Source: Lycocorax pyrrhopterus obiensis (lineage: Eukaryota; Chordata; Aves; Passeriformes; Paradisaeidae). Taken from it: DNA of 64,000 nt. Position numbers and translations under genes: made by a program. Positions 30,421 to 43,516 of the stretch are shown here, piece after piece. Every line of letters starts with the position of its first letter. Position 1 is the first letter of the stretch. Where the stretch lies: positions 130,643,431-130,707,430 of the forward strand of contig JACSVZ010000002.1 in assembly GCA_014706295.1 (NCBI GenBank), given 5' to 3'. Below the pieces are notes generated by a model that was not told the DNA's origin, did not search any database, and worked only from the letters and a program-made list of their open reading frames with translations.

Positions 30421-31260
30421 AATTTTTCCCTTTCAAGCAGGCAGGAACACTGTTTAAGCTTTAATTTATTAATTATCATTTATTGTAATTTGATCATGCA
30501 GCTGGGGAAGGTGGTGCTGATTGTTCATCAAAGAGGGTGGCTGTCGGGCTCTAGAGTCAAGATAGTCTTATTAGTGGCTTTTTACAGCATGGGCAGAGTT
30601 CTTGTCAGAGCTTGTAACAGAGGTGGATTAACCACAAACAATTTTTAAAACTTTGAAGTCTAAAGCTGTAGCACCTTTTGCCGTATTCTAAGAAAAAAAA
30701 GCGACCGTGTTCAGATAACGTTCGCTGGCGAGATTCTCCCCTGGCTCGTACCAAAGTGCAGTCTTCACCCTCCCAGGGCTGCCTGCGCGGCCATTTTGCA
30801 AACATGGATCCGTGTCATCCGAGAGAGCGAGCCCTGGAACTCCACGCGGCTTCTGCCTCCGATAAAACTATTTATGAGCGCACACATTTCCCAAGATCAG
30901 GCCCTGCGATCATTAGCTCCGCACCAAGCTTCTTAGGGATAGCTTGTTTTCCCAAAACACTTTAGGCTGAGAATTCCTATTAATATAAATCTGCTTTAAA
31001 CAACAGATAGTCATTTTTTAATGCAGACATCCTCTAATATTTTCATGATGTGGCTTATACCTTAATAGATAGCAGTTGCGGTGCAGATCTGGCCATGCAG
31101 TTGCCTGACATATTTGTGGTAATGAGAACCCTTGCCGACATGGAAAATTAATATTAAGAAAATTAATGCAAGGAAAATCTTTAATAGGTTTTTGTCTGTG
31201 TCTAATACAATTTAGCAGTTAGCAGAAGAAAGGAATTTAGTACCAGGTGAGTAGCCAGCT
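30421..31260. promoter_or_regulatory. candidate distal OSR2 enhancer block
   Basis: A TAAT-dense AT-rich segment (30450-30500, with TTTAATTTATTAATTATC) is followed by a CpG-containing moderately GC-rich segment (30700-30920, with GATAAAACTATTTATGAGCG) and a second TAAT-dense segment (31125-31215, with AAAATTAATATTAAG and AAAATTAATGCAAGG). A short CpG-bearing patch flanked by homeodomain-rich AT blocks, about 9 kb past OSR2, stands out from its surroundings. Enhancer function is inferred. Confidence 0.35.
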
Positions 31261-33370
31261 CTTCAGAAATCATGTTTTGCTGACCACATTTTAAGACCTG
31301 CTGTTTTGATTTAGCGCATCAGGAGCAATATCTGCTTCGTAAACAACAGCATGAAACACCACATTCAGGATGCCGCCTGCCATACTCAGCTGTCAGAACC
31401 TTGCCCACAAGAAGGAGTTCCTTGGCACAAACGTTTTTCCTGTTGGTGCCCGTTCTGTCCGGGGAAGTGCTTTGAAATCTCAGAAACTTCAGCAGGGCAG
31501 GAGAGCAGCTTAATGCTCAAACCCACCTACCAGTGACCAGGTGAAAAGACATCTTTTCACAAGCAGTGTCTGTCAAGTCCTTTGGCAAAACAGAAGTAGC
31601 TGTTTTCCCAAGAAGAAAAGCTGCTCTTATTTGTTGCATGTCCAAGGACCGCAGTGTTCAGCAATAGGGCAGCGTGCAGACACCGCTCAGCGCAAAAGGG
31701 GAAGAAATCCTGGATGGGGACCAGCCTCCTCCGCCTCCCACTGCAGCCTCTGCCCTCCCAGCTCACAGCCGCCATCCCATCAGAGAACACCAATGTTGGC
31801 ATCAGCTTTTGTTCAAGGTGATCCATGGGTTAGGTGTTAGAGTCTTTTCATCTGTTGCCTGGGTTTCTCTTGAATGAAAGATGACTGGCATATTTTTCTC
31901 CTTTTTGCTGCTAGGAAGGTAGGTACTGACCCCCTTTATTTCCTGGTGATTGTGGATATTAGAAATGATGCAAGCACAAGCTATCTGGCAGCACATTACA
32001 GAAATCAAAGGGAAAAGAATTCTTGGAAGAAACCCCATTTTTTTCAATTTAGATAGCTTGAAGTTGTTTTGTTTCATTACCTCCTACCTAAATTTCTTGG
32101 AAACAACACTTAGCAAGAGGGAGGGATTTCTTGGTAAATATTGTGTATTGTGTGCTATTTTTCAAGGAGTGGGCAGACTCCTAACAGCCGTCTGAGTCCT
32201 CCCTGAGAGACACCAATTGTGAGAGGAAGGGTTGTATTTGATCGATAAAAAACGTGTGCGTGTGCGCACAAATAAAAGGAGCAGCAAATCCAACCCTCTT
32301 ATCTCCCTTCCTTCTTGCATGCCAGATCACCTTTGGCATCAGCTCCAGTCCTGCAGCTGCTGCTTTCAAGCAGCTCTCATCGACACCAGCCCTGGGTGCT
32401 GACCTGCTCTGGGTACAGATTCAGGCCCGGTCTTTCCTCATCCTTTCCCTTCACCCTTTCATTCCCACAGCCCGGAGGAAGTGGGAAATGAAAGTAAATT
32501 GTTTACTCCGCAGTTCTTCAAAATTAAACAGATATCAGAAGTTCTCTGGAAGTGAAAGATGACAATTATTTTCTAAAACACTGGCACATTTTTTTTTTTA
32601 GAAACCCTCTGCTGCTCATCCTTTCATTACTGAGGGTGCACAGGGAACAAGGCTTGTTTTATCACAGAACGGACTGTCTTCCTGGAAACCCCAACAGACA
32701 CATAGAGAAATGTTGTTAAGTTGAAGGATCTTTCAAGATGTGGATAGCTAGTTTCACCCAGATAAGAAATAATTTATTCTTCATAACTAAATCAGAAAAT
32801 CTTTAAAACAGATTGACTAGATATGTGTTAATATTCATCATCATCTTGAGTACTGGCAGTGCCTTGATCACATTGTTCAGAAATGATACATGAACAAAAC
32901 ATGCTTATAAAATATAAATATTGGTGCCCATTCTGTGCTGTGCATGCCCATCTCATTTATTTATATCCCCAAATATTTAATGTTACTTCATTTTGCAACA
33001 TGTGGATGGTTAGTTCATAGCTAGTTCATACACAAAAAGTAACAGAGTAATGAAATACTGCACTTTTTTTCCCCTTGAAGAATGAGATAATTAAATCAAC
33101 TTTTTTTTCAGTTGCCCAAGGTATTTTTACAGAAGGTAGATAACCCATATATGTATTTGGAGACACGCACATTAACACACACCCAAAATATATATGATGT
33201 TTTGTGGCTAAACCAGTTGCATTTGTCATCAGTAACAGCAAAACATGGACCGGATCCAATTGCTTTGCAGTTTTCTGTCACATTAATGCAGTATAGAAAT
33301 ATAAAAATAACATATAATTGTACTTACCATATTACAGGAGAAAGTTTTCTGTCTGGATTTTGAACTCTAT
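31261..33370. other. intergenic DNA, no gene seen
   Basis: Only short open frames with no domain and no matching splice signals. No clear repeat family. A T-run near 32589 and AT-rich stretches near 32890-33000 are the only compositional features. Confidence 0.55.
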
Positions 33371-35480
33371 TCTCATCTCTACTAGAAACCACTATTTTGT
33401 CTTGCTTTACAATGTTCCTTTCTCATCACAAAAATTGCTGCTTATATTCGCATAAGCCATTCAGCAGAATGATAAAGATAAAAACGTGCACAAAGAATAA
33501 AGGACGAAAGTTTATATTAAACAATACACATCAAAGCGGAGAGACTTCACTTCCTTTTTGGTACCTCCACCCGTAGATTTTCACATTAATCAAATCATTA
33601 CTACATCATTGCTAGTAGCCCCAAATGGCTCATATTAATTCACTTCTTCTCATTGAAAATGATTTTTTTATTAAATCCTTAAGTGTCATTATATCAAAAT
33701 AATATGCTAATAAACATTTCAAATAGTTGATAATGTAGAACATTTGCCCTTTTAATTTTTGTTAGGTGGACCCCAAAACACAAACACATCAAAAGAGAGA
33801 AGAATCTAAAATTTCAATTAATCTTAACCAGAAATTCAAGCAATGACAATATCGAAGAGACTTCGTAATACCTAATATCCCCTGACAATATTTCAGATCC
33901 ACATGTGAATATAAAATAACTTCTCGCTTGACGTCGTTGACCCAGAATTGTCAGTGGAATAGAAACTTCAGTAATTCCTAAAGGTATCAAAGTGTGATTT
34001 GCTCTGATTTCAGCTTAAATTATCTATTTGTCTATATCTGCCTTTTCTCTCTTTCAAAAAGCGGAGGGGATTTGTTCGTTCATGGTCTTTAAAAACACTG
34101 TCTTATTTTCATTAAGCTAAGCCCACTGCTGATGTAATTCTTGCATTACAAAGGTCTTAATTTAAACCATGACATAAATGCTTTTCATCAGTTGATTTTT
34201 TTGTTCTTTGTGCCAAATTTCTTGCATTTTTAAAATAAAGAATATGGTGTATAATAACTGCTGCGGGACAGGCTGCTTTATTCTTCAATATGAAAGACAA
34301 ATGGGGTGTGACATGCATACGTTTCAACATGCAGCACTTACTTCTTCAGGACCTTTACTTTTTCCACTGTTTTCTCAGTAGACTATTTCACTTCCTTTGA
34401 ATCAGGCCTAACGATAACACCGGATTTGAAGCAGGGTTCTCGGCGTTGAGCACACTGACGGGACCAAGAGGTGAAAAGTGCTTCTAATCTCTCTCCTCTC
34501 TCTCTCTCCCCCTCCTCTCCCTCTTCCACTCCCTGCCTTCCTCTCCTTCCTTCCCCCCTCCACTCAAGGATTTGGGGTCTGCAGATGATAATTTACAGAG
34601 CGTTTTGGAAGAAGGGTGGGGATGCATTCCTAACACCCCAAATCCTGGTTTGCATTACACATTAGGGATTTCAAAGCACACCAAGATTTAATCATAATCA
34701 GAAAGTAGAGAAATAGTTTCTACAACATTCTGCAGTATCGAGTCTTTTTTTTTTCTTCCTTTGGTATCCCTGTAACTAATACAGCAAAATTGTATTGCCC
34801 TCATGTCCTACTATTATTGCGATGATCAGCGAGCTGTGTTAATGCATCTGGGAAAACTACATAACTTGTTTGGATATTATTTTGAGTTTAGGAGCTTGGT
34901 TAATTTTCAGACAAAGTCAAAAGACACTAGCTGTTTCTCTACTTAAATGTGAGAGTACAGAAGAACTGCTTCTTGATTAACATTGCTACAAATGAATCAA
35001 GATTACAATGGAAAGGATGCAAATATTTTATTTAAGTAGAATTTTTAACACGATCTACACTAGCACCAAACTGCAGCATTAGTTCATTGAACTCCACAGG
35101 ACAATATTGTCAAATACAGAACAGATTTAGAAAATCTCAATTGAATTTGTGGAAGGAGTAAAATCTTTCAACGATCTTTCTGCATCTACTGCACTGTAGA
35201 AAATGTTGACCTGATACTTCTATGTTTGTCCTGGCTTTATACTTTGTCTTTAAAGCAATGCTCTTAAAATTGCCAAAACCAGGATACAGGGACAGGTTGA
35301 CCGTTAGTCTGTCAACTTTCTTGTATTATGCAAGACATTAAACGAAATGGAAAAGGTGCCTTTTTTACTCAGATTATGTATTTGTAATTAATTAATTTTA
35401 CTTGATGTAATAGATCAATTCTATTTCTTGAACATTGGGAATCTAAATAAAATTCAAGCTAGGGAACAAAATGTTTTTCC
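33371..35480. promoter_or_regulatory. extended AT-rich, repeat-poor candidate regulatory block
   Basis: About 2 kb with very few open frames and low CpG, with repeated homeodomain-like cores (for example TCACATTAATCAAATCATTAC at 33578-33598, and TAATATGCTAATAAAC near 33700). Transposon-like sequence is absent. It is interrupted by a polypyrimidine tract at 34489-34564. Runs of this kind beside developmental genes are often ultraconserved regulatory DNA; here that is an inference from texture. Confidence 0.3.
34489..34564. repeat. polypyrimidine (CT-rich) tract
   Basis: 76 bp of almost pure C and T, with only two A and one G, including (TC)n around 34491-34507. Such tracts can adopt triplex (H-DNA) structure and are length-polymorphic. 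Confidence 0.85.
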
Positions 35481-35827
35481 TGTGAAGTACTTAGGACAAC
35501 AGTATGTTGAATACTTCTAAATTGCAGATTATATCCATAAGGTTGGATACTATTTGGTCTGTTATTTTGTCTCTTCTCCTTTATTCACTTTATTGTCTGT
35601 GCAACGTTCTATTGCAAGAACCTGAGCTGAAGAGAGCAGGGCTATTCTGTAAGGGTGTGTTCATCTTTACATATTTTAAACCTATTTTGATAGATTTATA
35701 TCAAGGCTGAAGTAATTCACTCTGGGAAAAAACTTGGCATCAAAACTTTTAAATACAAGCAGATTTTTCTTTCAAATTTTTTTAAAGAAAATTTAAAAAT
35801 ATTTCGGCATGTTCTTAAAGGCAAAGG

Positions 35828-35893
35828 TTTAAGTCCTGATTCATTTTAAGTCAATGGGAGCTTTGCCATGACTTCAGTGGAGCCAGGACTTCC
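35828..35893. repeat. possible fossil repeat with AAGTCAATGGGA / CCATGACTTCAGTGG arms
   Basis: The stretch reads CCTGATTCATTTTAAGTCAATG then GGAGCTTTGCCATGACTTCA and GTGGAGCCAGGACTT. AAGTCAATGG and CCATGACTT are near-inverted copies. From memory, decayed repeats with this 'GACTTCAATGGGAGC...CAGGAT' text are common in turtle, crocodilian and bird genomes. The family name is uncertain. Confidence 0.45.
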
Positions 35894-36725
35894 TTCAAAT
35901 GATGGGAAACAATTACGTTTAGCATTTTCAGATGGAAATTTTGTGCTTGTATAAATTAGAATTGTCTCTTTTTTTTTCTTTTGAGGTGGGGGTGTGTGTA
36001 TACATATTGTATAATCCATAGCGTGAACTCATCTCTGGATATCTTTCTGTTAAGTGACTGTCTTTTTTTCATTAAGATAAGTAACAGTTCAACATATGTG
36101 GTTACTTAAGAAATTCCTCAGGATCTTTAGTGGAGTCTTTTGGGATAAGACGTGAAATCAGCCGTTGTCATTCATGACAAAGATCCCACACAATTTTTCC
36201 AAAGAGTTCGGCATGCCAATGAGAGTGGATCAGCACGAGTGATTGTATTTTGCCCGTGCACTTTCCATCTGAAGCTTGGATCCGAGATGGGACTTCTGCC
36301 TTTCCTGCCCTAAGCTGCCTTCAAGTACCGCTTTGCATTAAAGTACCTTACGTTTTTGGCCAGGCCAGAGAGAGAGAGCTGTGAACTTCATTCCCTTGCC
36401 TTGCTTCACGGAAAGGTGAGGTTATTGTTGGTGAAATCCTGCTCACCTTAACCAAAGACAAAACCAAACCCCCAGAGAAGGAGTTAAGGACTGCTTGAGT
36501 GAGGTACCTGCAAGATGGGGCTGGCCTTTCTCTGTCCCTCAGGTAAAGCTGTTCCAAAGAGATTTATCATACCTGTCACCTCCAATTGTTTTCAAACATC
36601 AGTGATACTAAAGCTATCTGAGGCAGATGATACAATTTTTGTACAAGGGAGGAGTAGTTCAACCAGACCTACCCTGAAGTTCCTGCCTTGAACCATCAGA
36701 ACCCCAATATTTTCCTGGGGATTTA

Positions 36726-36741
36726 ACCCCACGTGTGGGGT
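36726..36741. promoter_or_regulatory. palindrome containing a CACGTG E-box
   Basis: ACCCCAC and GTGGGGT are perfect reverse complements separated by GT, and CACGTG is embedded at 36730-36735. CACGTG is the canonical site for bHLH-ZIP factors such as MYC/MAX and USF. The location is intergenic, so function is unknown. Confidence 0.4.
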
Positions 36742-39700
36742 CTTGGGACCAAGTCAGGCTACTGTAGAAAGGACAGCCCCTTCCCCATGCCAGCAGGGTG
36801 GGACGGAGTCCAGCTCTGTGTTTCTGGATGTTAGAAGCTGGACCAGCTCTACTGTCATAGTCTTAGATGTGAGACAGCATCTAAGGCCTTTTGGGGTGTT
36901 TCCTGTGGATGTGAGATTGATGGTCATTCTCTGGTGCAATCCTGCTTATTTACAAATAATAAAGAGTCTGCTTTCCTGAACCCCATGAGGGATGAGCAGC
37001 AACATGCAACAACTTTTCCTGGAATCATTGGCCAGCACTTCCAGAGAGTTTTCTACTGAAAGGGAGCTCTGCTCCCTGCTTTCCTCCCTGGCTCTGCCAT
37101 CAACAGTGGCTCAGCTGCACCCTGGCTGTGGTTTCTCCACAAATTTTGTGGACCTTTCTCTCTGCTGCGTGTACACTTCACATTGTCTGCACCAAGGAAG
37201 GCTGGGCTCCCACATGCCACAGGTGCATGGGCTGTGCAGCCTGGGGAGATCAGAGCTTCCACGTGTCTCCACAAAAATGCTGTGAACCTGAACAAACTGG
37301 GTCAGCACCACATCATGGCCATGCCCTCCCAACCCAGGCACAGGCATGACTGAGCTGCCCTTGGCATGTGTACCCTGGCTGCCTGCCCTTCCCAAACTCT
37401 GGTCAGAAAGCCGAGTGACAAGTGTCACCTAATTGTCCAAATAAATAGTTCCTTCTGCTAGATACACATGTACCATGGTCTTCTGAGCTCAAGTGTGCAT
37501 CCTGCTGTGCTTGTGATGAACAGGCAACACTGCAAAGTCTTGAAAATGCAAATGCTGGCAGTAAGCACTGAGGTGAGGCTGAAAAGTGAGTTGGAAATGG
37601 CTAAAATCAGTGATTGCTCTGTGAGCAAACATGGAAACACAGCCAAGAGAGTGAAACGCTGGGCTCTTATCCCTTCCTCTGCAAATGGAGGAAGGAATAG
37701 AAATGGAGTCTCTGCATGTCTTGGCTGTTCTCTGTATGTAAACATACTATTGCAGTGTGTAGCTGCCTCCACACATACACTTTCATCGTTATATTAATTT
37801 CATCCTTCTGTGGGGAATAACTACATTACATGTTAATACTATCAGTAATTTGCACTGTTAACATTCTATTATACTCCCATAAAATCCAGTGACAATCTCA
37901 TATTTAGAATAAAGAACTCTACACCCCCAATCTAATGTACGTATGCATGACCAAACATCATTTTTTGCTGCTAGGATGAAGCATTTTCTAGATTTTAGAA
38001 GATTTTTTTTTTTACATCAGCATGCAGTCCAAAGCCCAAGGTAGATCCCAATGTAGAAGCTAGATGTTGCAGGGACTCCAGGCAGCCCTATCACAACTGG
38101 ATGTTGCCTTATGCTGCTGTCTTTTGTCATACAGCTTTTGTTTCCACAATTATGATCTGTTATGTTATGGCTGTGACCAAATACACCTGGTTGATGTACT
38201 TGCAGTTTCAGTTAAACATATAAGGGGTTTAACAGTGTGATGAGAACTTGTTATTTCAATTTACATCTCTTTTAGTGTATGCCGAAATAACATGCTTCTG
38301 TGCATCCCCAATCTTTTAAGCATTGTAGCCTTTTTATTTTGTTGCTCAGAGTAACCACTGGCCTCTATATATCCATCCTGCTCTCCATCTGGTATTCTGA
38401 GACTGCAAGCAGTAGTAAAGGTGGGGCTACAGACATCAAAGATACTCATACGCCTTGAAACTAAGCACTGTGCTAAACTCCCTTTAATGCCTCTGTGGGA
38501 AAGTGTCTCCATATGTCATCCCATGTATTTTCTTTGCTATTTAAAGTATTGCTTAATAGTACACTAAGCTGGTGGAAAACTCTTTGCTTTGCTGGGTTAG
38601 TTCTACTCGGGCTTAATGCAGGGCTGGGTAAGCACCAGACCCTGCGCACGGGAGCAAGTGGGACCAGGAGCATCTGGGGTGGCAGGAAGAGGGATTGGGG
38701 CACCCAGCAGGCAGTGGGGTTTCCATTGCTGGGAAGTGGTTATCAGTCCAGCTGAGTGGAGAAATCCTTGGCTGGCTGGGAGGTGTTGAGGCAGGGGTGT
38801 AACTGGGCTTGCACCTCATCAATTGCACAAACACCCTGTGGGTAAGTGGGGTCTGTATCTGTGAAGTATTTTCAGACCTTGTAAATCCCCATCCTCATCT
38901 CCTTTGCTTAAGTCCTACTCCTTTTGGATTGTTCTTCCCAACTTCATGCTTTCTCTCCCTTCTCAGCAATTAGAGCACCTGCCTGCAATCCTGTCCTCAT
39001 TTCTTGTCTTCTCTGTCTTCTGTGATTCTCTCCACTCTGTAATCACTCTTCTAACAAGTCCTCTGGAAACTCCTTATGTTCCCCTACTGATTTTCAAAGG
39101 ACTCTTTCAGGTTTTGATTTCGATGTCCTTCCTGGTTTCTCTACACTTCATCTCTGGACAACCTCCTACCAGAAACAGATATGTAGAACTCATTACTGTG
39201 CTAACAAGTCATAGACCTACCACGCATCTTCTGCCACATCCTCCTGCTTTCAGTTTAATTGTCTACTTTAAAAAAAAAGCCTATCCTTTCCCATTTCTTA
39301 AATCTGGGCCACCACACTTCCTGGAACACGGAAGTCATGAGACCAGAAGGATAATCACTCCTTTAGTCTGGTTGTTTATCTGGACTTTAAAGTCAACTTC
39401 CTTTAGAACCTTGATTTTTCAAATTTGGGGTTGTTGTTCCCTCCTCGTTTATAACTACAGATCAAATGCCTTGTAAGAATTTGTTTTTTCTTAGAGATAT
39501 TATTTCTTTTTGTCTCCAGCTCATGGTGACATCTTTTGTGTCTTTCCAACTTCTGTAGTTGTGGAGAGGCCATTTCCCTCTGGCCGTCCTTTGACACCAC
39601 TTGGGCTACTGTGCTTTCTTGGTTGCTGCCCTATTTCTGCAAGATATCTCAGGCAAGAAATCGGGTTGAGGCAGGCTCTTGAAAATGAAAGTGATAAGAC

Positions 39701-42700
39701 TGACAAGACTATCTTTCAATTCACAGTCTACTCATCACTAGCTTTGCTATTTTACCTGTGTTATTGCAGTGGTTAGGATCCCTACTCTTGCAGTAGGACT
39801 TCTCTTGTACTAGAGAGGGTTACATTAGTGAAAGTCTTTGTGGACAACCTATTTGATCCAGCCCTAAATCTCTCCTCTGCGCTCTCCTCCCTCTCTTCCT
39901 GCACGATGGGATCAGGGGGGCCAAGGCTCTTGTGCGAATGCCCTTGGTACAACCCTGCCTGCTCTTACACAGTTTAACTCCCTATATAAGTGGCTGCACT
40001 CAGCCCCATATGCACTTTTTTTCATTGCAGTATCCCAGGAGGAAAAGTTAGAAGACTTTAAAAGCAATGTTTTATTGGAATAAAGGTGATTTTTCAAAGG
40101 TGACTTTTAAACAGATGGTAGAAAATGACAAGGCTTCTGCTAGTGTTTAACTGTAATATGGCATTGATATGCAGGATGCATTATCAAAAGGTAATAAACT
40201 CCAATCCTAAAGGATGTATGTGGCCAGCAGTTACACTTATTCCAAGGTCTTTTTTTAAATCTTACTATTCATGAACCATGCATGATTCAAGATTGCCATA
40301 TAGGAGAACTGTTTTATCTCTTCCTCCAGTTATAGTATTTATAATAAAAATAGACATTATAGTATACATTTAATATAAATATATATAATTTTATTTTCCA
40401 AAGACATGCACTTATGGAAAACTACCTTTGACCATCAGAAACTGAGTGCCCACTATGTGTTACCCAAAAGACTTCATAGCATTTCAGTCTGAAAAAATCA
40501 GGTCTCACACCTCCTCATGAGGCAGCCTGGTACGGCAATGTGAGAACTGCTTTTCATTTGGGAAGGTTGAAGAGAAGGGATTTGAGCAAACTAACTCCAT
40601 ACATTGAGGACCAGAAAAATGCTGGTCCATAAATTAAAACTTTTCAGAGAAATCAAATTCTACTCACTTTGTTGGAAGCATAACTCTGTTTCCAGCCAAA
40701 GGAATGAGCACGGTTGATCCCTCTACATATAGCTTTTTGAGTTTGGCAATTCAAACACTAGAGAAAGTATCTCTCTGACTCTTCTGTAGAGGAGCCATTT
40801 TTCCTGCACTGATGTGAGTTGGGCTGTACCAGTATAAGTGAGGACAGCACTTGACTTGGCCCTGTGTTCGTGCTTATAATATTGCCCCTATTCACAGAGT
40901 GGAAACTTGCTGGATTTTTTCCATTAGGAGGAGAAATTGATGATAGGAGTCAGGAATGTCTTTGGTTTATTTACAAAGCATGTACTCAGAATCTTGTTTC
41001 TCTGAATGCAGCAGAAACAAACAACAGGCATTTTTCTTACTCAAAGTTTCCAAGCCTGAGTCTGTAGCGCGGCGTGTATTCCATAGAGCCGTGCTGCTCT
41101 GGCTCGGGCCCCTGGCAGGGCTGCTTCCCTGGCTGCTGCTCCTCAAGGGCAGTGAGGTGAGACATTCACACGCACACGCACACCCAAACCCCCTCCTCCC
41201 CCCATCCAACCAGCTGGCTTCCTAACCCCCACATGCCACTGGGGATTCTGGTCAAGCTCTGTCATGATCCAGGTCGCATCTTCTGCTGTCTCCAGCCTCC
41301 TATTCCTGAAGGGACTAGAATGCTCTTTTCATTTAACTTGAAGGACAGACACGTGCAATAGCTTTTTGGAGGTATGTGACTGCAGATTAAAAAACTCCAC
41401 TGCCATGAAAAGCCCATATAGATACAGCCCACATGTGCACATGCACACACGTGCACACTCCTGCATGCACACATGCAGAACCTCCAAGCCTTTGGAACAG
41501 CTGAGTAACTTGTAGTACAACAGAATTATAAAATTGTTTCATAGTTGTCTAAATAATTTACAATTCTCAGTTCCTTTATTGTAGGCACAGTTTCACACCA
41601 GTTTTACAACCAAACAGCTTATCTCAGATCTGTTGAATGAACTTTTTTCAAAGGGAAATAGGTAAATGACAGGGAAAAATCTTGACATTTAGGTATCATT
41701 TCTGAATGCCTGCAACAAGACAATGTTCTCACATTTCAAACAAGTGCTAATTTTTATGGTATTGAGCCAGGCACTCTTGAGCTCTGCTGATCACATTTTG
41801 ATAGGAGGGTGCAAAGTATAATGTCAAAGATTTTTCATTCCATGAAAAAAATTCCCAGTCATTTCAAACTAAAAAGGTGGAGACAATGGGCAGGCAGAGT
41901 TACACTGTGCTATATTTCTCAGCTCACAGTCTTAAAGCTTTTTTCCATCTTTAGTAATATTTGCTTGTAGCAAAGAACATTAGAATAGTTGTAAGTGCAA
42001 GTGAAGCTAAAAGCAGACTCTTACCAAAACCCACTGCACAAAAAGTGGAAAGCTGATAGAAGATGTTCTCATGGCATTGCAGCTTTGTAGTATTTCCACA
42101 CTTTCTTTTCAGGACAACCTGCTTGTTACCTGAATTGCAGAAAGGTTCCCTTTTTCTCTGATCTGTACAATCCCCTGATCTCTGTAATTTGTGAATTTTC
42201 ATATGCAAAATTGTTCTGATTAATTCTATTTTAAGTACATGTACAATTCTAAAGCAATTTAAAAACTATTGCTAGGGTGGGATAAGCATTAAATTTATCA
42301 CATTTACATCAAATAAGAAAGTAGCTAGTAGTTTATGAAACAGATCCTTTGAACCTGATGTTGGACCAATGAGAAACGGATGTTTTCAATGATTCTTTTC
42401 ATATGTTTATTGGATGCACGCATTGCTTATATCTGTCAATAGCACTGAGAGCTATGACTAGATAGGGCAAAATAAACATTTTTAAACATGAACAGACTGC
42501 ATTGGTAGCAGTGGAATGCATCTAGTTAGCTAAAGACCTTGTCCTCAGGCACTGAAGGGATCACAATTACAGTTGCAACTCCACCTTCTGGCTTATTTTG
42601 CTCTAAGGAGTCCAAGATTTTGGATCTTTTATTTGAATAAATGTGCATACTTCCTTCAGGGTTTGAAAAAGGGAAAAAGTGACAGCTACATTCCAAAGAA

Positions 42701-43481
42701 AGCTTAGCTGGACGGAAAACGACTGCTTGCAATACTAACGTGCTCTTTGTTTAGTGGCGCAAATCACTATCATTACTTTTAAAATGTGTAACGAGAATAA
42801 ACACTGGATATGAGAGCAAAGACTTATCTTCATTTCATGAGTTGAAGATTTCCATATGAAAAGAAATGTATATGTGTAAAATCTTTTTTTGAACAACATT
42901 CAACAAATTTATGGGAAAAATACCGTGGAAAGCTCTTCTCACCAATGGCATTTGGGCTACTTTAAAGGAACACACAAAGGATAAATGAATCACATGGAGA
43001 TGGAGAGTGAAAAAGCAGCTACACCCTTGAATAATTTTGTTCTGTGATAGCAAAGAGTCTGAAATTTTCCGTAGTTGTCTCCATATTTGTAAAGCTAGGG
43101 TACTGCCACTCTTCTATACTAAAGACAGTATTTTTAACATTCAGCATTCCTCTTCACCACACCTATCTGTAGCAATTAATTTTGTGGTTACTCTCAATGG
43201 CTTCAGAACAACATTCAAACTCATATACACCTGGTCAGAAGGGTATTAAACATACAGCTCTCTTTTTAAAAAGGAAAGTACACATATTTGGTTATAAACA
43301 TCTTTCTGCATCCTTAGAAATAAATAGAGACTCAGAGTCATACACAGGATTTAATGGAAGAAGTTATAACCCTGTGTAAAGACAAGCACCAGCAGTGGAA
43401 CAGTGATAAATGAAGCTGTTCAGGCTCCCTGGCATGTTGATTCTGTGGAGTACATTTTACTGAAACAGTTTCCATATCATG

Positions 43482-43516
43482 TTTGGCCTCATGAATGTTC
43501 AGTGGTAGAGGCCAAA
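43482..43516. repeat. inverted repeat with 9-bp perfect stem, 17-nt loop
   Basis: TTTGGCCTC (43482-43490) and GAGGCCAAA (43508-43516) are perfect reverse complements. No gene or terminator context was seen. It may be a chance hairpin or a trace of an older repeat. Confidence 0.6.

Noticed and set aside
36763..36965. Possible solo LTR starting TGTAGAAAGG with AATAAAGAG near its end
   Set aside because: No clear CA-3' terminus, target-site duplication, primer-binding site or internal sequence. An AATAAA alone is not enough.
38904..39476. 190-codon plus-strand open frame, the longest in the distal flank
   Set aside because: The translation is serine-, leucine- and phenylalanine-rich from pyrimidine-rich DNA, with no domain. 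No splice signals or homologue was recognised.
41428..41480. CA/GT-rich patch read as a cysteine-rich minus-strand ORF
   Set aside because: The apparent cysteine motif comes from a degenerate (ACATGC)n microsatellite.
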